Source: Kalaharituber pfeilii
Taxonomy: Eukaryota > Ascomycota > Pezizomycetes > Pezizales > Pezizaceae
Assembly: GCA_015179045.1 (NCBI GenBank)
Contig: WHUZ01000022.1
Coordinates: 248,001-312,000 of the forward strand
DNA length: 64,000 nt
Direction of reading: 5' to 3'
Below are positions 1-9,108 of this stretch, in pieces (the first letter of the stretch is position 1; every line of letters starts with the position of its first letter). The notes below the pieces were generated by a model. The model made no database searches. It had not been told where the DNA came from and saw nothing but the letters and a program-made list of their open reading frames with translations. A program made the translations under genes and the position numbers.

Positions 1-2
1 CT

Positions 3-1160
3 GGGGTTGATGACTGCCTTACGTGCACCGGATCCTCTCCAAGCAGACTCTCGGAATTCTCGGAACAGGGAAAGTCATGGCGGCGACCCAGAGAGCAAGA
101 ACCACAGCACGAGTCAAATTCCGCTGCTCTGAATGGTGAAATCTTGCAGTATCGAGGTGATAATAGCTATCAAGAAATGCTCAGGAAGATGGTGGAGCAG
201 CAAGCAAAAAAGCTACTAGAACTGAAACGGAAACAAGAAATCTTCGAAGGCCTTCGTGTAGCCGAATGTCTCTCCAGGCTGATCACACCATTATCGGCAC
301 GATCACCGCAGGGCAAGGCCCTTCACCATTTGTTGCACGCATATGAGCCCCCCGTTGACAAATTTCCAGATGAACGTCTACAGGCCGAAGGGAAATGCAA
401 GCAACCGCCGCCAGCTGATCAAGTGCATGAAATAACGGAGTTGCAACCAATCGAAGAGTCGTGTAGGACAATCGAGTGGGATAACCGAATGGAAGAAAGA
501 GAAAGAATCAAAAGAGTAAGAAGAAGAAGAAGAAGAGTAAGAGGAAGCAGAAAAGTAAAGAAAAATAAAGCCATGTTCACACCTACAGTGTCACACACTT
601 GGGAGACCATTTCTTCTCGTTCTAGTTCTAAAGGCGCGCTATATCCAGGGCCTTGCAACGGGAGTTACCAACATTATCTGGACGGTAAGGTGAATGAACA
701 CCATGGTGATGGCCAATATCACTCGGTCTGTGAGAAAGATGACAAAGAGGATGCGTGCAGTGGGTCTGACTCTGAGCTTTGCTACGGAAGCTACCAGTAC
801 GAATCGGAGGATGAGGATGGTTCTCAGAATGCTCCTGCATCTTACTTGAAAAAACTTATCCTTCCGCATCTTCGCTCAGTGTTTAGCTCGGAGGATTCGA
901 ACCACTCCAACGATGCGAGCAGTGAGTTAGAATCTGGCCTTTGCTATGGGGATTACGAGAGTAACTCGGACAGTGAATCTAAGTCTTCTCCTTCTCCTGC
1001 ATCTTACTCGAAAATCGTTGGGTCTCCGCGTTGCCCCTTGGCTAGTAACTGTCGGAATTTAAATGACGGGGAGGATGCTTTTGATGGGGAGGAAGATGAG
1101 GTGGACTTTGAGCTGGAGCTGGGAGAAGAGGTATATGTGGAAGAGCTGGATTCGCTTTAG
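3..1160 (+). CDS. Hypothetical acidic protein, 5'-partial
   Basis: The frame is open from the window edge to the stop at 1160 and has no ATG before the first recognisable stretch; the codon at 144 is TTG, so the true start or an upstream exon lies outside the window. I do not recognise the family. Near residues 120-145 (counted from 144) is a dense Arg/Lys cluster that could be a nuclear localisation signal. Downstream is a low-complexity Ser/Glu/Asp-rich region with two diverged internal repeats, each having a Leu-Cys-Tyr-Gly core, then acidic residues, then Pro-Ala-Ser-Tyr (about 780-850 and 935-1010). The C-terminus is strongly acidic. The codon pattern and long open frame support a real gene, but the function is unknown. 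A transposon-associated or DNA-binding role is possible but not shown. Confidence 0.55.
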   Translation, partial: GVDDCLTCTGSSPSRLSEFSEQGKSWRRPREQEPQHESNSAALNGEILQYRGDNSYQEMLRKMVEQQAKKLLELKRKQEIFEGLRVAECLSRLITPLSARSPQGKALHHLLHAYEPPVDKFPDERLQAEGKCKQPPPADQVHEITELQPIEESCRTIEWDNRMEERERIKRVRRRRRRVRGSRKVKKNKAMFTPTVSHTWETISSRSSSKGALYPGPCNGSYQHYLDGKVNEHHGDGQYHSVCEKDDKEDACSGSDSELCYGSYQYESEDEDGSQNAPASYLKKLILPHLRSVFSSEDSNHSNDASSELESGLCYGDYESNSDSESKSSPSPASYSKIVGSPRCPLASNCRNLNDGEDAFDGEEDEVDFELELGEEVYVEELDSL

Positions 1161-1874
1161 TGGTGAGTGGATAAATCGAATTGTAGTAGATAGTCAACGT
1201 GGAGCATTTCGTTGGATATATAAGGGGGAGAACACTAAAAAGTACAATTGCACGGGCGTTTTGTCATTATTACACCTCACCGGCGCTCAACTGTCATGAA
1301 TAAAAACTTTCTCAATTATGGCACGAGGGAGTCACGACTCTACTTAGCCGGACCACACGAGGTCAGCGAATGACATTAATGACCCCGAGTTCACATCTGG
1401 AGAGCAGAGAGCATGCCTGAGGGAACCGTCAGAGGAAGGAAATACGCAACTGAGGATGGTGAGGGCTGAAATTGTGCGTGAGGTGCCAAGAACGGAGTAT
1501 AGCTCCCTTATCAAGGCCGAGATGTATACAAAAGTGAGAGTCAATGAGACAGCAAGCGAAGGAAACAGACAGGCTGTGCCTTGAATATCGTCTCTGGAGC
1601 TTAACTCGGACACGAGGCTTGGGGGGGCGTACTGCCACAGGGGCCTGAGTGCGTGAAGACATAAGAGAGGAAACGTGGTTCTGTAGGTAGTCCGGAGGAG
1701 ACGACGGCACACGCATGTAGGGTGGCGCAGTAAAACAGGGAAGTCATCATGTACGGCAACGAAACGCTCAAGAATCCGAATATATTGAGCTGCCAAGCTA
1801 AAGGGACAGAAGAGGAGAAAGACCGGGAGAAACAGCGAGCCCAGTACTTCTTCAACCTTTCTTTTTTTCATTGC
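1161..1874. other. Intergenic, no supported gene
   Basis: No convincing coding signal. A 199-codon minus-strand frame (1344-1943) runs across the end of the adjacent MITE, has low-complexity content and no recognisable domain, so I treat it as chance. A candidate poly-A signal-like AATAAA sits near 1300, after the stop of the first gene. Confidence 0.5.
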
Positions 1875-1882
1875 AGTATGTC

Positions 1883-2182
1883 TAGTGAGCGGCACGAGCC
1901 GAGCCAGCTCGAGCTGGCTCGAGCTCAAACGAGCCAAGATCATGCTTGTGTTTTTCTTGACAGCTCGCTAAAATGCTTAGCCAGTGCAAGGTTTCATAAA
2001 CTGTAATTACCTAATATAGTAAAAATTAGAGACTTGGAGCTCATTCTGACCTACCAACAACTTCGAAATGCACAATTTAGCTGATAGTAGTGAGAAAGAT
2101 GAAAATTTAGCTTAGTTTAGTTTAGTTTGTCAATATTATGTATTAATCAATCCAGGCTCGAGCTAGCTCGTGCCGCTCACTA
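1883..2182. mobile_element. hAT-type MITE, 300 bp
   Basis: The element is bounded by inverted repeats TAGTGAGCGGCACGAGC at 1883 and its reverse complement ending at 2182. It is flanked by a perfect 8 bp direct repeat AGTATGTC (1875-1882 and 2183-2190). An 8 bp target-site duplication with TAGTG-type ends is the hallmark of hAT elements. The interior is non-coding and AT-rich, with a self-complementary GAGCTGGCTCGAGC tract near the left end. This is a non-autonomous copy needing a transposase from elsewhere. Confidence 0.85.
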
Positions 2183-2378
2183 AGTATGTCTTTGGCAGTT
2201 GTATCGTAGCAGTAAAAACAAAAAATTCCAACTTGCGCAGGCGTGGCCTACATATTGCAGCTAGAATTCACGCTCGGTAGCTGTAATATTTTTCAGTACC
2301 TAGCCAGGCAGTTACTGTCACCTAGCGGGGAGGGTGTACCCTCTACCTTCCTCGTCGTTCTAATCTCGTACATATCAT

Positions 2379-2435
2379 TTTTTTTTTTTTTTTTTTTTCA
2401 CGTGACCCCGCATGCAGCTTTTCTCCATGGCATGG
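2379..2435 (-). mobile_element. 5'-truncated retroposon tail (family 2)
   Basis: On the minus strand a 3' end with the core GCGGGGTCACGTGA is followed by poly-A (seen as poly-T on the plus strand). A 14 bp target-site duplication CTCGTACATATCAT (2365-2378 and 2436-2449) flanks it exactly. The insert is only about 57 bp, so it is an extremely 5'-truncated non-LTR retroposon. The same 3' core occurs at 18501-18565, 32172, 49500-49561 and 62376-62431. Confidence 0.85.
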
Positions 2436-2449
2436 CTCGTACATATCAT

Positions 2450-2973
2450 GTTAACTAGCTAAAGTGACAGTATGACGTTCCAGTATGGCGGTGATACTCA
2501 GAGTACAAATGGAGGTAAAACAAGCCTATTTCTCTATTCGTATAATAATACAGTGGGAAAACAGAGAGTAGTGTCATGATCATAATCTTATCAAACTGTG
2601 TGACAGGCCAGTGGATAGCTGGCCTTCTCAGCTGCTCTATTGCTAGTAAGCTTAGCTTTTCAATTCGTTCTGTAGACGCAGCGGGTACGGGTGCAAGGAA
2701 ATGAATTGATTGATTGAGAAATAGATGCAGAACTCAAAGCTACGTACAGAACTGCTGCCTTATATGTCCTTCCATAGCCCATTACTATCCGTGAAGCAAG
2801 TATTCAAAGAGGTAATAACTTCCAAGTGGCCGGGCGGCAATAAGATGACTCGTCTAGTCAGCACTTTTGTTGTATATAAGACATACTACAAGCAATGATC
2901 TCACCCTCTTTCCTAATTCTTGTGCTGACCGGCACTGATTCTCTCACCAGGCACGTCCTAGCTCCTGCATCAC
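2450..2973. other. Intergenic, nothing recognised
   Basis: About 520 bp with no long frame, no repeat structure I could find and no RNA-gene-like fold. Confidence 0.4.
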
Positions 2974-2983
2974 TCCCTAGCTT

Positions 2984-3043
2984 TTATTTTGTACGTAATC
3001 TCGCCATAGCCCATATGGCGGCATTCGAGTTAATGATATGAAA

Positions 3044-3073
<30 letters not shown>
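2984..3073 (+). mobile_element. 5'-truncated LINE tail (family 1)
   Basis: Carries the family 1 3' end: CTCGCCATAGCCC, a short loop, a complementary GGCGGC.TCGAG arm, then poly-A. The 10 bp sequence TCCCTAGCTT is repeated at 2974-2983 and 3074-3083, giving a target-site duplication exactly bounding the 90 bp insert. The same tail ends the LINE fragment at 18770-19349, whose ORF2 remnant identifies the family. Confidence 0.85.
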
Positions 3074-3074
<1 letters not shown>

Positions 3075-3083
3075 CCCTAGCTT

Positions 3084-3403
3084 GCCCCGCTTCCACCATA
3101 TTGCAAAATTAATTCGACTATTATATATTACATATAGACAGTGAACACAAAGTAGTACTTCGTAATAGAGAACGATATGTACACTACGTTTTCAACCAGA
3201 CAGGCAGCCTGGACGATGGTGGTCCTTGATGTTCGGGTGAGGCCGGTGGGACCTACGCCCGGCGCGTTGACGTGACTGCAAGTTCAAATACCTCGCCAGG
3301 CACATTATGAAGAAGAAAAATGAATTAGGTATCAGATTGATATCCGCTCTTAAGTAACAAATGAGTCCTTGCCATAGATGCGTACCCTCTTAAGCAAATC
3401 ATA
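3084..3403. other. Intergenic, downstream of the BTB gene
   Basis: 320 bp without coding signal. A GC-rich patch around 3235-3300 superficially resembles the 3' half of a tRNA-type gene, but the arms do not pair. Confidence 0.4.
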
Positions 3404-4405
3404 TTAAGCAAATTCCACATGTGAAGGGCCCTCCTTAGAGCATGACACACACTTCATGTTGTTAATGTTGAATGGTACAGGGCCGAAACAAGTACAATAC
3501 ATCCGTGTGACAGGATGAGTGACGTATAAGTTTGGTTCCTTTATGATATTGTTACACTTTGTACACTTCACACTCCCAATACCCATCCACCCGCAATTCT
3601 TACACCTTATCAAAAGTGGATGTTTAGTATTGGTCTTTCCCGCCTCCAGACCTACATTATCCCAGCTAGCAACCGCTATCAGCATGATAGTTAATTCGAG
3701 ATGGCGCCTCAGCAGATCATGGAATGCCGGCAGCTTCCGGAAAATATGCATGGAGGCAACAAGGAAGTTTGTTAACAGCCCAATGGGATTCGATTCAGTA
3801 GCCTTAGAACCTTCCAAGGACTTGACGTCGAACTGAAAAAATAGGTTTTCCAGTGCGTAATCAAATGCTGTGATGAATATATCGGCTTCATGCGACTTGT
3901 TACTGTCAGATTCCAGCTTCAGACCTGTGAGGATGTTCTTAACCTCCTGGCAGGCCAGCTTTCGAAGCTCAGGTATGTTGAATCGGTCACCAAAAACATA
4001 AAGCTGTAGGTGCGGAAGAAGCGCATTTGCTCCTTTCCCAAGTCTGGTCATGTATAAAATTAGCTTAAGTTGCAAGATGTCAGGGATTGAGCTACTATAC
4101 ACGTTATAGGTCTTTGCATATGCCCAGTCGATAAAATTCTTCATAGTCAAATAGGAAACATCTTGTACGATCATCTCCCCTTTGCGCCCTTCGCGCATGT
4201 CGTTTTCAACGTGTTTCATCAGCTCCGGCGAGATGGAGCTTAACAATGCCTTATGTATGTAGAACGTTCGCCTTATCGATGTGTCCTGATCCGAATCCAC
4301 TGGCACATTTCGTCCCGCTTCCGTGCGCTGCAGTAACGTGGTGTCGTCGATAATTATGCGAAAAAATTCGCTTTCGTAATAATGGAGCGCAGGAGGCTCG
4401 GTCAC
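3404..4405 (-). CDS. BTB/POZ-domain protein with C-terminal zinc-ribbon-like region
   Basis: The frame of about 333 codons reads as a typical fungal BTB/POZ protein. Near residues 45-100 is the core with HKALLSSISPEL, followed by a FIDWAYAKTY-type segment. BTB domains mediate homo- or hetero-dimerisation and often recruit Cullin-3 ubiquitin ligases. Residues 130-240 are helical, with a LYVFGDRFNIPELR motif common in fungal BTB proteins. The last 70 residues hold four CxxC-type pairs (CKNC, CTKC, CTCFG, CVSC), suggesting one or two zinc-binding knuckles. The codon at 4405 is GTG and the frame opens only about 27 bp upstream with no ATG, so a first exon is likely upstream, or the real start is an internal Met. 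The partner and substrate are unknown. Confidence 0.7.
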   Translation of the reverse strand: MTEPPALHYYESEFFRIIIDDTTLLQRTEAGRNVPVDSDQDTSIRRTFYIHKALLSSISPELMKHVENDMREGRKGEMIVQDVSYLTMKNFIDWAYAKTYNVYSSSIPDILQLKLILYMTRLGKGANALLPHLQLYVFGDRFNIPELRKLACQEVKNILTGLKLESDSNKSHEADIFITAFDYALENLFFQFDVKSLEGSKATESNPIGLLTNFLVASMHIFRKLPAFHDLLRRHLELTIMLIAVASWDNVGLEAGKTNTKHPLLIRCKNCGWMGIGSVKCTKCNNIIKEPNLYVTHPVTRMYCTCFGPVPFNINNMKCVSCSKEGPSHVEFA

Positions 4406-5109
4406 TCTTGCACCTTCATCACCTGTTTCGCTACTGCATTAATACAGGGCTAGCGTGTCAGCTTACAACCTTATTTGAACGGCCAAATTCTGAATGATGG
4501 GCCAAACGCCTGAAGGAAAGATCACTAACGATGCCATGACCAATGTAACGTTCAAGAAATCTTTGGTTGACGGAAGTTGGGGCTCTGAAGTTGAGCAATG
4601 ATGGAGCAAGTTCGTAGATCTATGGCTGGAACATGACATGCATTTTAAGTGAGGGGCTGCTGTTCATGCCAAGCCTAATTTCCTATGTAAATTACTGTAA
4701 TTCACCACAACCCGACTTGCACCACGTCCCGACGCACGTTTTACACCAAAACTGACCGCGCGCGACAACATATATCTCAACCACCAGAATAGAATTTTGT
4801 ATGCGCTCTTCAGGGGAAATAAATAAAGGGTTATTCTTCACCTTTTATCCCTCTATTTGCACTGAAAAGACATTGTGGTTGAATAATGGCACTATGAGTT
4901 TTTCATTGATGTCTTGGCATGCATTTATATGGAATTCCCATACAAAGTGAACTGGAGGGTAGAATGCACAACTTCCCTTCAACGCTCACCGTAATGGCTA
5001 TAGAATTGTGACTAGAGAGTCTCCTCAATAGGCCTCTTGTCAATTAGTGCTTCAATTGGCTTAATGTTGTTTAATGCCTAATTTATACATCAAATTGCCA
5101 TTTCAGGTA

Positions 5110-5555
5110 CCGTATTAACTCACATAAGAGCAAGAAAACAAACGCGCGCTAGTTCGGTCTTGGCAGGACTCAGGCGCCATTAATCGCGCTAGCGCGCTAT
5201 TCGTGCAATCTTGGCATTACTAAGCACGGCTAATCTCCAGCTTCTCTACTCTGTAACGGAGGTAGTAAACGCAGAGATTACCGTCCGCCAGGCCAAAAAG
5301 ACACTTGACTAGTGATGCTCGCTAATTCTCTATGTAGCTCATATAGCCATTGTGCGACTGCGACGCATTTGCGCATTTGCGCATTGCATTTTTCGCATTT
5401 CCTTCATAGTATCAATCTCCGTGGTGTTGAGGTTAGCATGGTAATTCGGGGATCATTACGTGTCCGTGCGTGATACACGCGCACTGGCGCTGAGAGGTTT
5501 GCCAAGACCGAACTAGCGCGCGTTTGTTTTCTTGCTCTTATGTGAGTTGATACGG
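5110..5555. mobile_element. MITE copy 1, TA-flanked
   Basis: Near-palindromic ends start CCGTATTAACTCAC and extend about 60 bp, including a GCGCGC-rich block. TA flanks both sides (5108-5109, 5556-5557). At 446 bp it is longer than the other two copies; the extra length is interior sequence around 5240-5410 that includes short GCGCATTT repeats. Confidence 0.8.
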
Positions 5556-5772
5556 TAGTTTTCCTATACAATTATTGCATACAGTTTCTATGAGAAAATG
5601 AATTTTGTGAATAACTCCACCACTTCTTGAGAAGGTTTCTTGATGTGCTTCTTACATCTTTGAATAAGATAAAATATTGATATTCAAGTGTCCTACTGCT
5701 TTTATAAATTTTACTTCAGGTGTGATAAGTGGAATTCAATACTAGTGACATCACAGCGAAAAATATACCATA

Positions 5773-6060
5773 CCGTATTAACTCACTTAAGAGGTAAAAT
5801 ACAAACGCGCGCTTTGGTGGTCTTGGCAAGCCTCTTAGCGCCAGTGCGCGTGTATTAGGCACGGGCACGCCGAATTACCGCGATGCTAACCTCAACAGCA
5901 CGGAGACTGATAGTGACGTGACTCCCAAAAAAAGAACAAAGAAAAAAAAAATACCAATATTGTACCAAAGCGCGCGCTAGTGCGATCAATAGCGCCCGAA
6001 GTTCTGCCAAGACCACACTAGCGCGCGTTTGTGTTTTACCTCTTAAGTGAGTTAATACGG
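5773..6060. mobile_element. MITE copy 2, TA-flanked
   Basis: 288 bp with the same CCGTATTAACTCAC termini, flanked by TA at 5771-5772 and 6061-6062. Its subterminal sequence differs from copies 1 and 3 (CTTAAGAGGTAAAA instead of ATAAGAGCAAGAAA), so it is a distinct subfamily. Confidence 0.8.
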
Positions 6061-6342
6061 TATTAACTCACATAAGAGCAAGAAAACAAACGCGCGCTAG
6101 TTCGGTCTTGGCAGGACTCAGGCGCCATTAATCCCGCTAGCGCGCTGTTCGTGCAATCTTGGCATTACTAAGCACGGCTAATCTCCAGCTTCTCTACGAA
6201 TCTCTGTAGTGTGAGGTTAGCATCGCGGTAATTCGGGGATCATTACGTGCCCGTGCGTGATACACGCGCACTGGCGCTGAGAATTTTGCCAAGACCGAAC
6301 TAGCGCGCGTTTGTTTTCTTGCTCTTATGTGAGTTAATACGG
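6061..6342. mobile_element. MITE copy 3, abutting copy 2
   Basis: This copy begins directly at the right end of copy 2, sharing or lacking its outermost bases, and ends GAGTTAATACGG before TA at 6343-6344. It resembles copy 1 but lacks about 160 bp of its interior. The head-to-tail contact implies insertion into the TA at the end of copy 2. Confidence 0.75.
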
Positions 6343-6581
6343 TATGCCAAGCCTATGCCAATTTATGGTAAGAATTTCATGAATCATAAATCCCTTCAAA
6401 GCAACATATCTGAAGAAGCCAAGGTGTGGAATATGAAGAATAACCCTTTATTTATTTCCCCTGAAGAGCGCATACAAAATTCTATTCTGGTGGTTGAGAT
6501 ATATGTTGTCGCGTGCGGTCAGTTTTGGTGTAAAACGTGCGTCGGGACGTGGTGCACGTCGGGTTGTAGTGAAAGACAGTA

Positions 6582-7429
6582 ATGCAGATGGCAATCAACT
6601 TCGGCTCAGCTTCGTAGAACAAGATATAAAATATCAGCGAACGAGTACATATAAATATCAAAAGAAAATACGAAAAGAAACGAGAAGGACAAACACCACG
6701 TTAACAGGGCACAACATGGGCAACGCAGGTCTGCGCTAGAAAATTAAGTGTCTTCGTACTACTACTCAAGTACGTTCCCACATTGGGCATGCCAGTGTGC
6801 AAAAGCTTGATGATCGCTTTCCCAATAAAGCAATTAATTCAGCTGCGCGATCGTTTGAAATGGGAACTATTTTCCAAGTTCACGTTGATGAAGGCTATAG
6901 CAGTGTTGTTGTTTTCGAAGAAATACCCCGAGGGATGGGGAAGAATCAGGTGTCCACGCGCTATGGCTCCCTTGGGTACTTACTGGATGAGAATTTGGCT
7001 CGCAAATAATGGTAGTTGAATTCTAACTGGCAAATTTCCTCTGAACATAGGAGTCCTTTCAGCGTTTCTTGCGCGATATAGATTGCTGCTTTGGTATCGA
7101 CGTTAGCCTAGGCAGTGGAGCAATGCATGTCCAGCATCCGTGACAGATTGTACTTCGCACAAACGACGTGAAGCGTGTCTTCTTCATAATTCGAGTCCCT
7201 GACGACGAGAAGTTAATGCATTCTGTACGTCCTCTGATAAGTCAGAATATGTGTAGGCTATCCAGTTAAACTGTGAAAGTTTCGGTATCCATCGAGCCAA
7301 TCAATGCCCTTTGACAAATCTGCTCAATCTCATATTGCTCCTCCATAAGTGCTTCTTCCAGGAAATCTAATGCAATGTAGAAATTACGAAGGATTTTCTC
7401 TCTATTTTTGGTGTACCACCATCTGATCC
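6582..7429. other. Intergenic, mostly featureless
   Basis: Short plus-strand frames at 6494-6739 and 6783-7019 overlap each other in different phases and show no domain. One minus-strand stretch (7266-7445, listed separately) has protein-like composition. Confidence 0.35.
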
Positions 7430-7445
7430 AGGCTAAGATGAGGTA
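7266..7445 (-). other. Possible short coding remnant
   Basis: A 59-codon open minus-strand stretch without a start Met reads as an amphipathic, protein-like sequence (Trp-rich start, then DFLEEALMEEQYEIEQICQR). It ends at a stop at 7266-7268 and runs into the minisatellite upstream. It could be a leftover exon, but there is no family match I can name. Confidence 0.2.
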
Positions 7446-7980
7446 GAATAAGCTCTATTAACAGGTATGGCAGGTCCCTCTTGACAGCGCGAGAAGTGGC
7501 AAAATGAGCTCAATCTACAGGTATGGCAGGATCTTTAAGGAAGTCGCAAGATACAGTAGAATGAATTGAATTTGACAAGTATTACAGGTCCCACTTCAAG
7601 GCGCGAGAAGCAGCAGAATGACCCCAATTCTACAGGTATGACAGGGCCCTTTCGTGGTACGAGAAGTGGTAAAATGAGCTCAGTCTACAGGTCCCACTTC
7701 ACTGCGTGAGATGCAGCAGAATGAGCCGAATTCTACAGGGCCCTTTCGTGGCGCCAGATGCAGAATGAGCTGAATTCTACAGGTATGGCAGGGCTCGCGG
7801 TGCGAAATGATGGAGAGCTAAATTCTACAGGTATGAAATTCTATAGGTATGATAGGGCCCTTTCGAGGTGCGAGATGATGCAGAATGAGCTGAATTCTAC
7901 GGGTATGGCAGGGCCCTTTCGAGGCCCAAGATGATGCAGAATGAGCTGAATTCTACCAGTATGGCAGGTCCGCGATGGTG
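7430..7980. repeat. Degenerate minisatellite, ~60 bp period
   Basis: About nine to ten diverged direct copies of a unit containing GCAGAATGAGCTGAATTCTAC, then AGGTATGGCAGGGCCC and a TTTCGNGG..GAGATG portion. Copies vary by internal deletions. The array ends 40 bp before the solo LTR at 8024. Confidence 0.75.
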
Positions 7981-8023
7981 TAATCTACGGTGGGATGAGA
8001 ATGCGCTGGAGCGGTAGGACGAC

Positions 8024-8765
8024 TGTTACGGGTTGCAACCGACTGTTTGCAAACCGTTGCACCAAAAGGTAGAACTACCGGTACCACCCGGTGTGGTGAC
8101 GACGACGGAATGGGTTAATGCAAGCTTGGCATGGATAAGGTAGCACGTGGAGATAAGGGCAGCACGTGAGACGATATCACATATATAGATTTCCTGTACT
8201 CTAGCACATACAATCAACAACCTTCTTCTCTTCTCTTCTTTTCGCACTCGCACTCGCATTTAGTCGTACGTTCGTTCCGCCAGTTCTCACCGCTCCGGTC
8301 CATCGCAAGGCGATAGTTGATACTATCTGTCTATCTTACACCGGTAGTGCGGTCGGTATATATAGGAGTATCCGGACGGAGGTCGAGAAGGTAAGGCTCG
8401 GAGGGCGATGGTTTAGGTCCGTCCGGTACGAGCCGGAGAGGGGGAGGAAGTAGGAAGCACCGGACGCCACCCGCATCACGGAGAAGACTGCGGGCAATAC
8501 ATGTAGCTAGTTTTGGTGGAGAGTAGTTAGTGGGGGTCGTTGACTTATTCTTCTTTTTCTCTCTTTTAATAAAGACCTCGCCATAGCCCTTCGGGCGGCC
8601 TGCGAGTATTGACATAAAAAAAAAAAAAAAAAAGGAGTATCCGGACGGGCCGGTCAGCGACTCGCTTACGTTTGCGCACGTGGTCAAGGGTCTTGGCTCC
8701 TTTAGACGGCCACACGTACTAGTAATCAGCTTCCCTCTGCCGCCATGGCACGCCAAGCCGTGACA
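8024..8765 (+). mobile_element. Solo LTR interrupted by a LINE fragment
   Basis: Starts TGTTACGG and ends CCGTGACA, and is bounded by the 5 bp direct repeat ACGAC (8019-8023 and 8766-8770), the expected Ty3/Gypsy target-site duplication. Removing the nested LINE and one target-site copy leaves about 473 bp. Positions 8120-8330 match the LTR-derived sequence inside both tandem units (27790-28010 and 44880-45070, minus strand), so it belongs to the same or a sister Gypsy family. No internal coding region remains. Confidence 0.8.
8380..8633 (+). mobile_element. 5'-truncated LINE fragment (family 1)
   Basis: The 254 bp insert ends in CCTCGCCATAGCCC, loop, GGGCGGCCTGCGAG and poly-A. A 15 bp target-site duplication GGAGTATCCGGACGG lies at 8365-8379 and 8634-8648. 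It interrupts the solo LTR, so it is younger than that LTR. Confidence 0.85.
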
Positions 8766-8984
8766 ACGACAGATGAGGGCATGGAATGGTAGAATAATGA
8801 AAGGACACCTATATATAGATCGCGATAGCTAGTAATAAATAAACAAGTGGTGTCAAACATGATATTATGGTGCGGTGAATTAAAATCTATGCAACAAGTG
8901 CGGCAGGCGCGAGTGGCTGACCATGAGATTCAAGGCACCGACGATGTGTGATGGATGCTAAGGATCTAAATAGTTGCGTTATTA

Positions 8985-9108
8985 ACACTGAGGATAACAA
9001 TATAAAGGCATACTAAGTATAGGTGGGAATCTGTTCCGCCCGGAACGATAGGGAGGCATAGCATAGGTGGGAATCCATTCCGCACGGAACGACATGGAGG
9101 TATAAGCA
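8985..9108 (+). repeat. Short palindrome-containing tandem units
   Basis: Two to three copies of a ~40 bp unit GGTGGGAATCTGTTCC..GGAACGA..GGAGGCATA, each with an internal GTTCCG/CGGAAC palindrome. The same units recur in the same orientation at 10964-11125, on the other side of the AT-rich inverted repeat. Confidence 0.65.

Larger units (their letters stand above)
4695..6579. mobile_element. TIR DNA element with three nested MITEs
   Basis: Long inverted repeats of about 145 bp run from 4695 and back from 6579, starting CTGTAATTCACC on the left and CTGTCTTTCACT on the right in reverse complement. Both ends abut TA (4693-4694 and 6580-6581), as expected for Tc1/mariner-type insertion. The interior contains three copies of a different MITE (5110-5555, 5773-6060, 6061-6342) that make up over half the length. 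No transposase frame remains. Confidence 0.75.

Noticed and set aside
1344..1943. 199-codon minus-strand frame
   Set aside because: Runs into the hAT MITE, has no domain and no paralogue; likely chance openness.
3230..3310. tRNA-like 3' half (GTTCAAAT flanked by GC-rich sequence)
   Set aside because: The putative T-stem and acceptor arms do not pair, so neither a tRNA nor a clear tRNA-derived SINE is supported.
7430..7980. Possible CRISPR array
   Set aside because: Repeats are diverged direct minisatellite units without unique spacers, and the context is eukaryotic.
8331..8756. 141-codon minus-strand frame
   Set aside because: Antisense to the solo LTR and nested LINE and includes their poly-A; not a gene.
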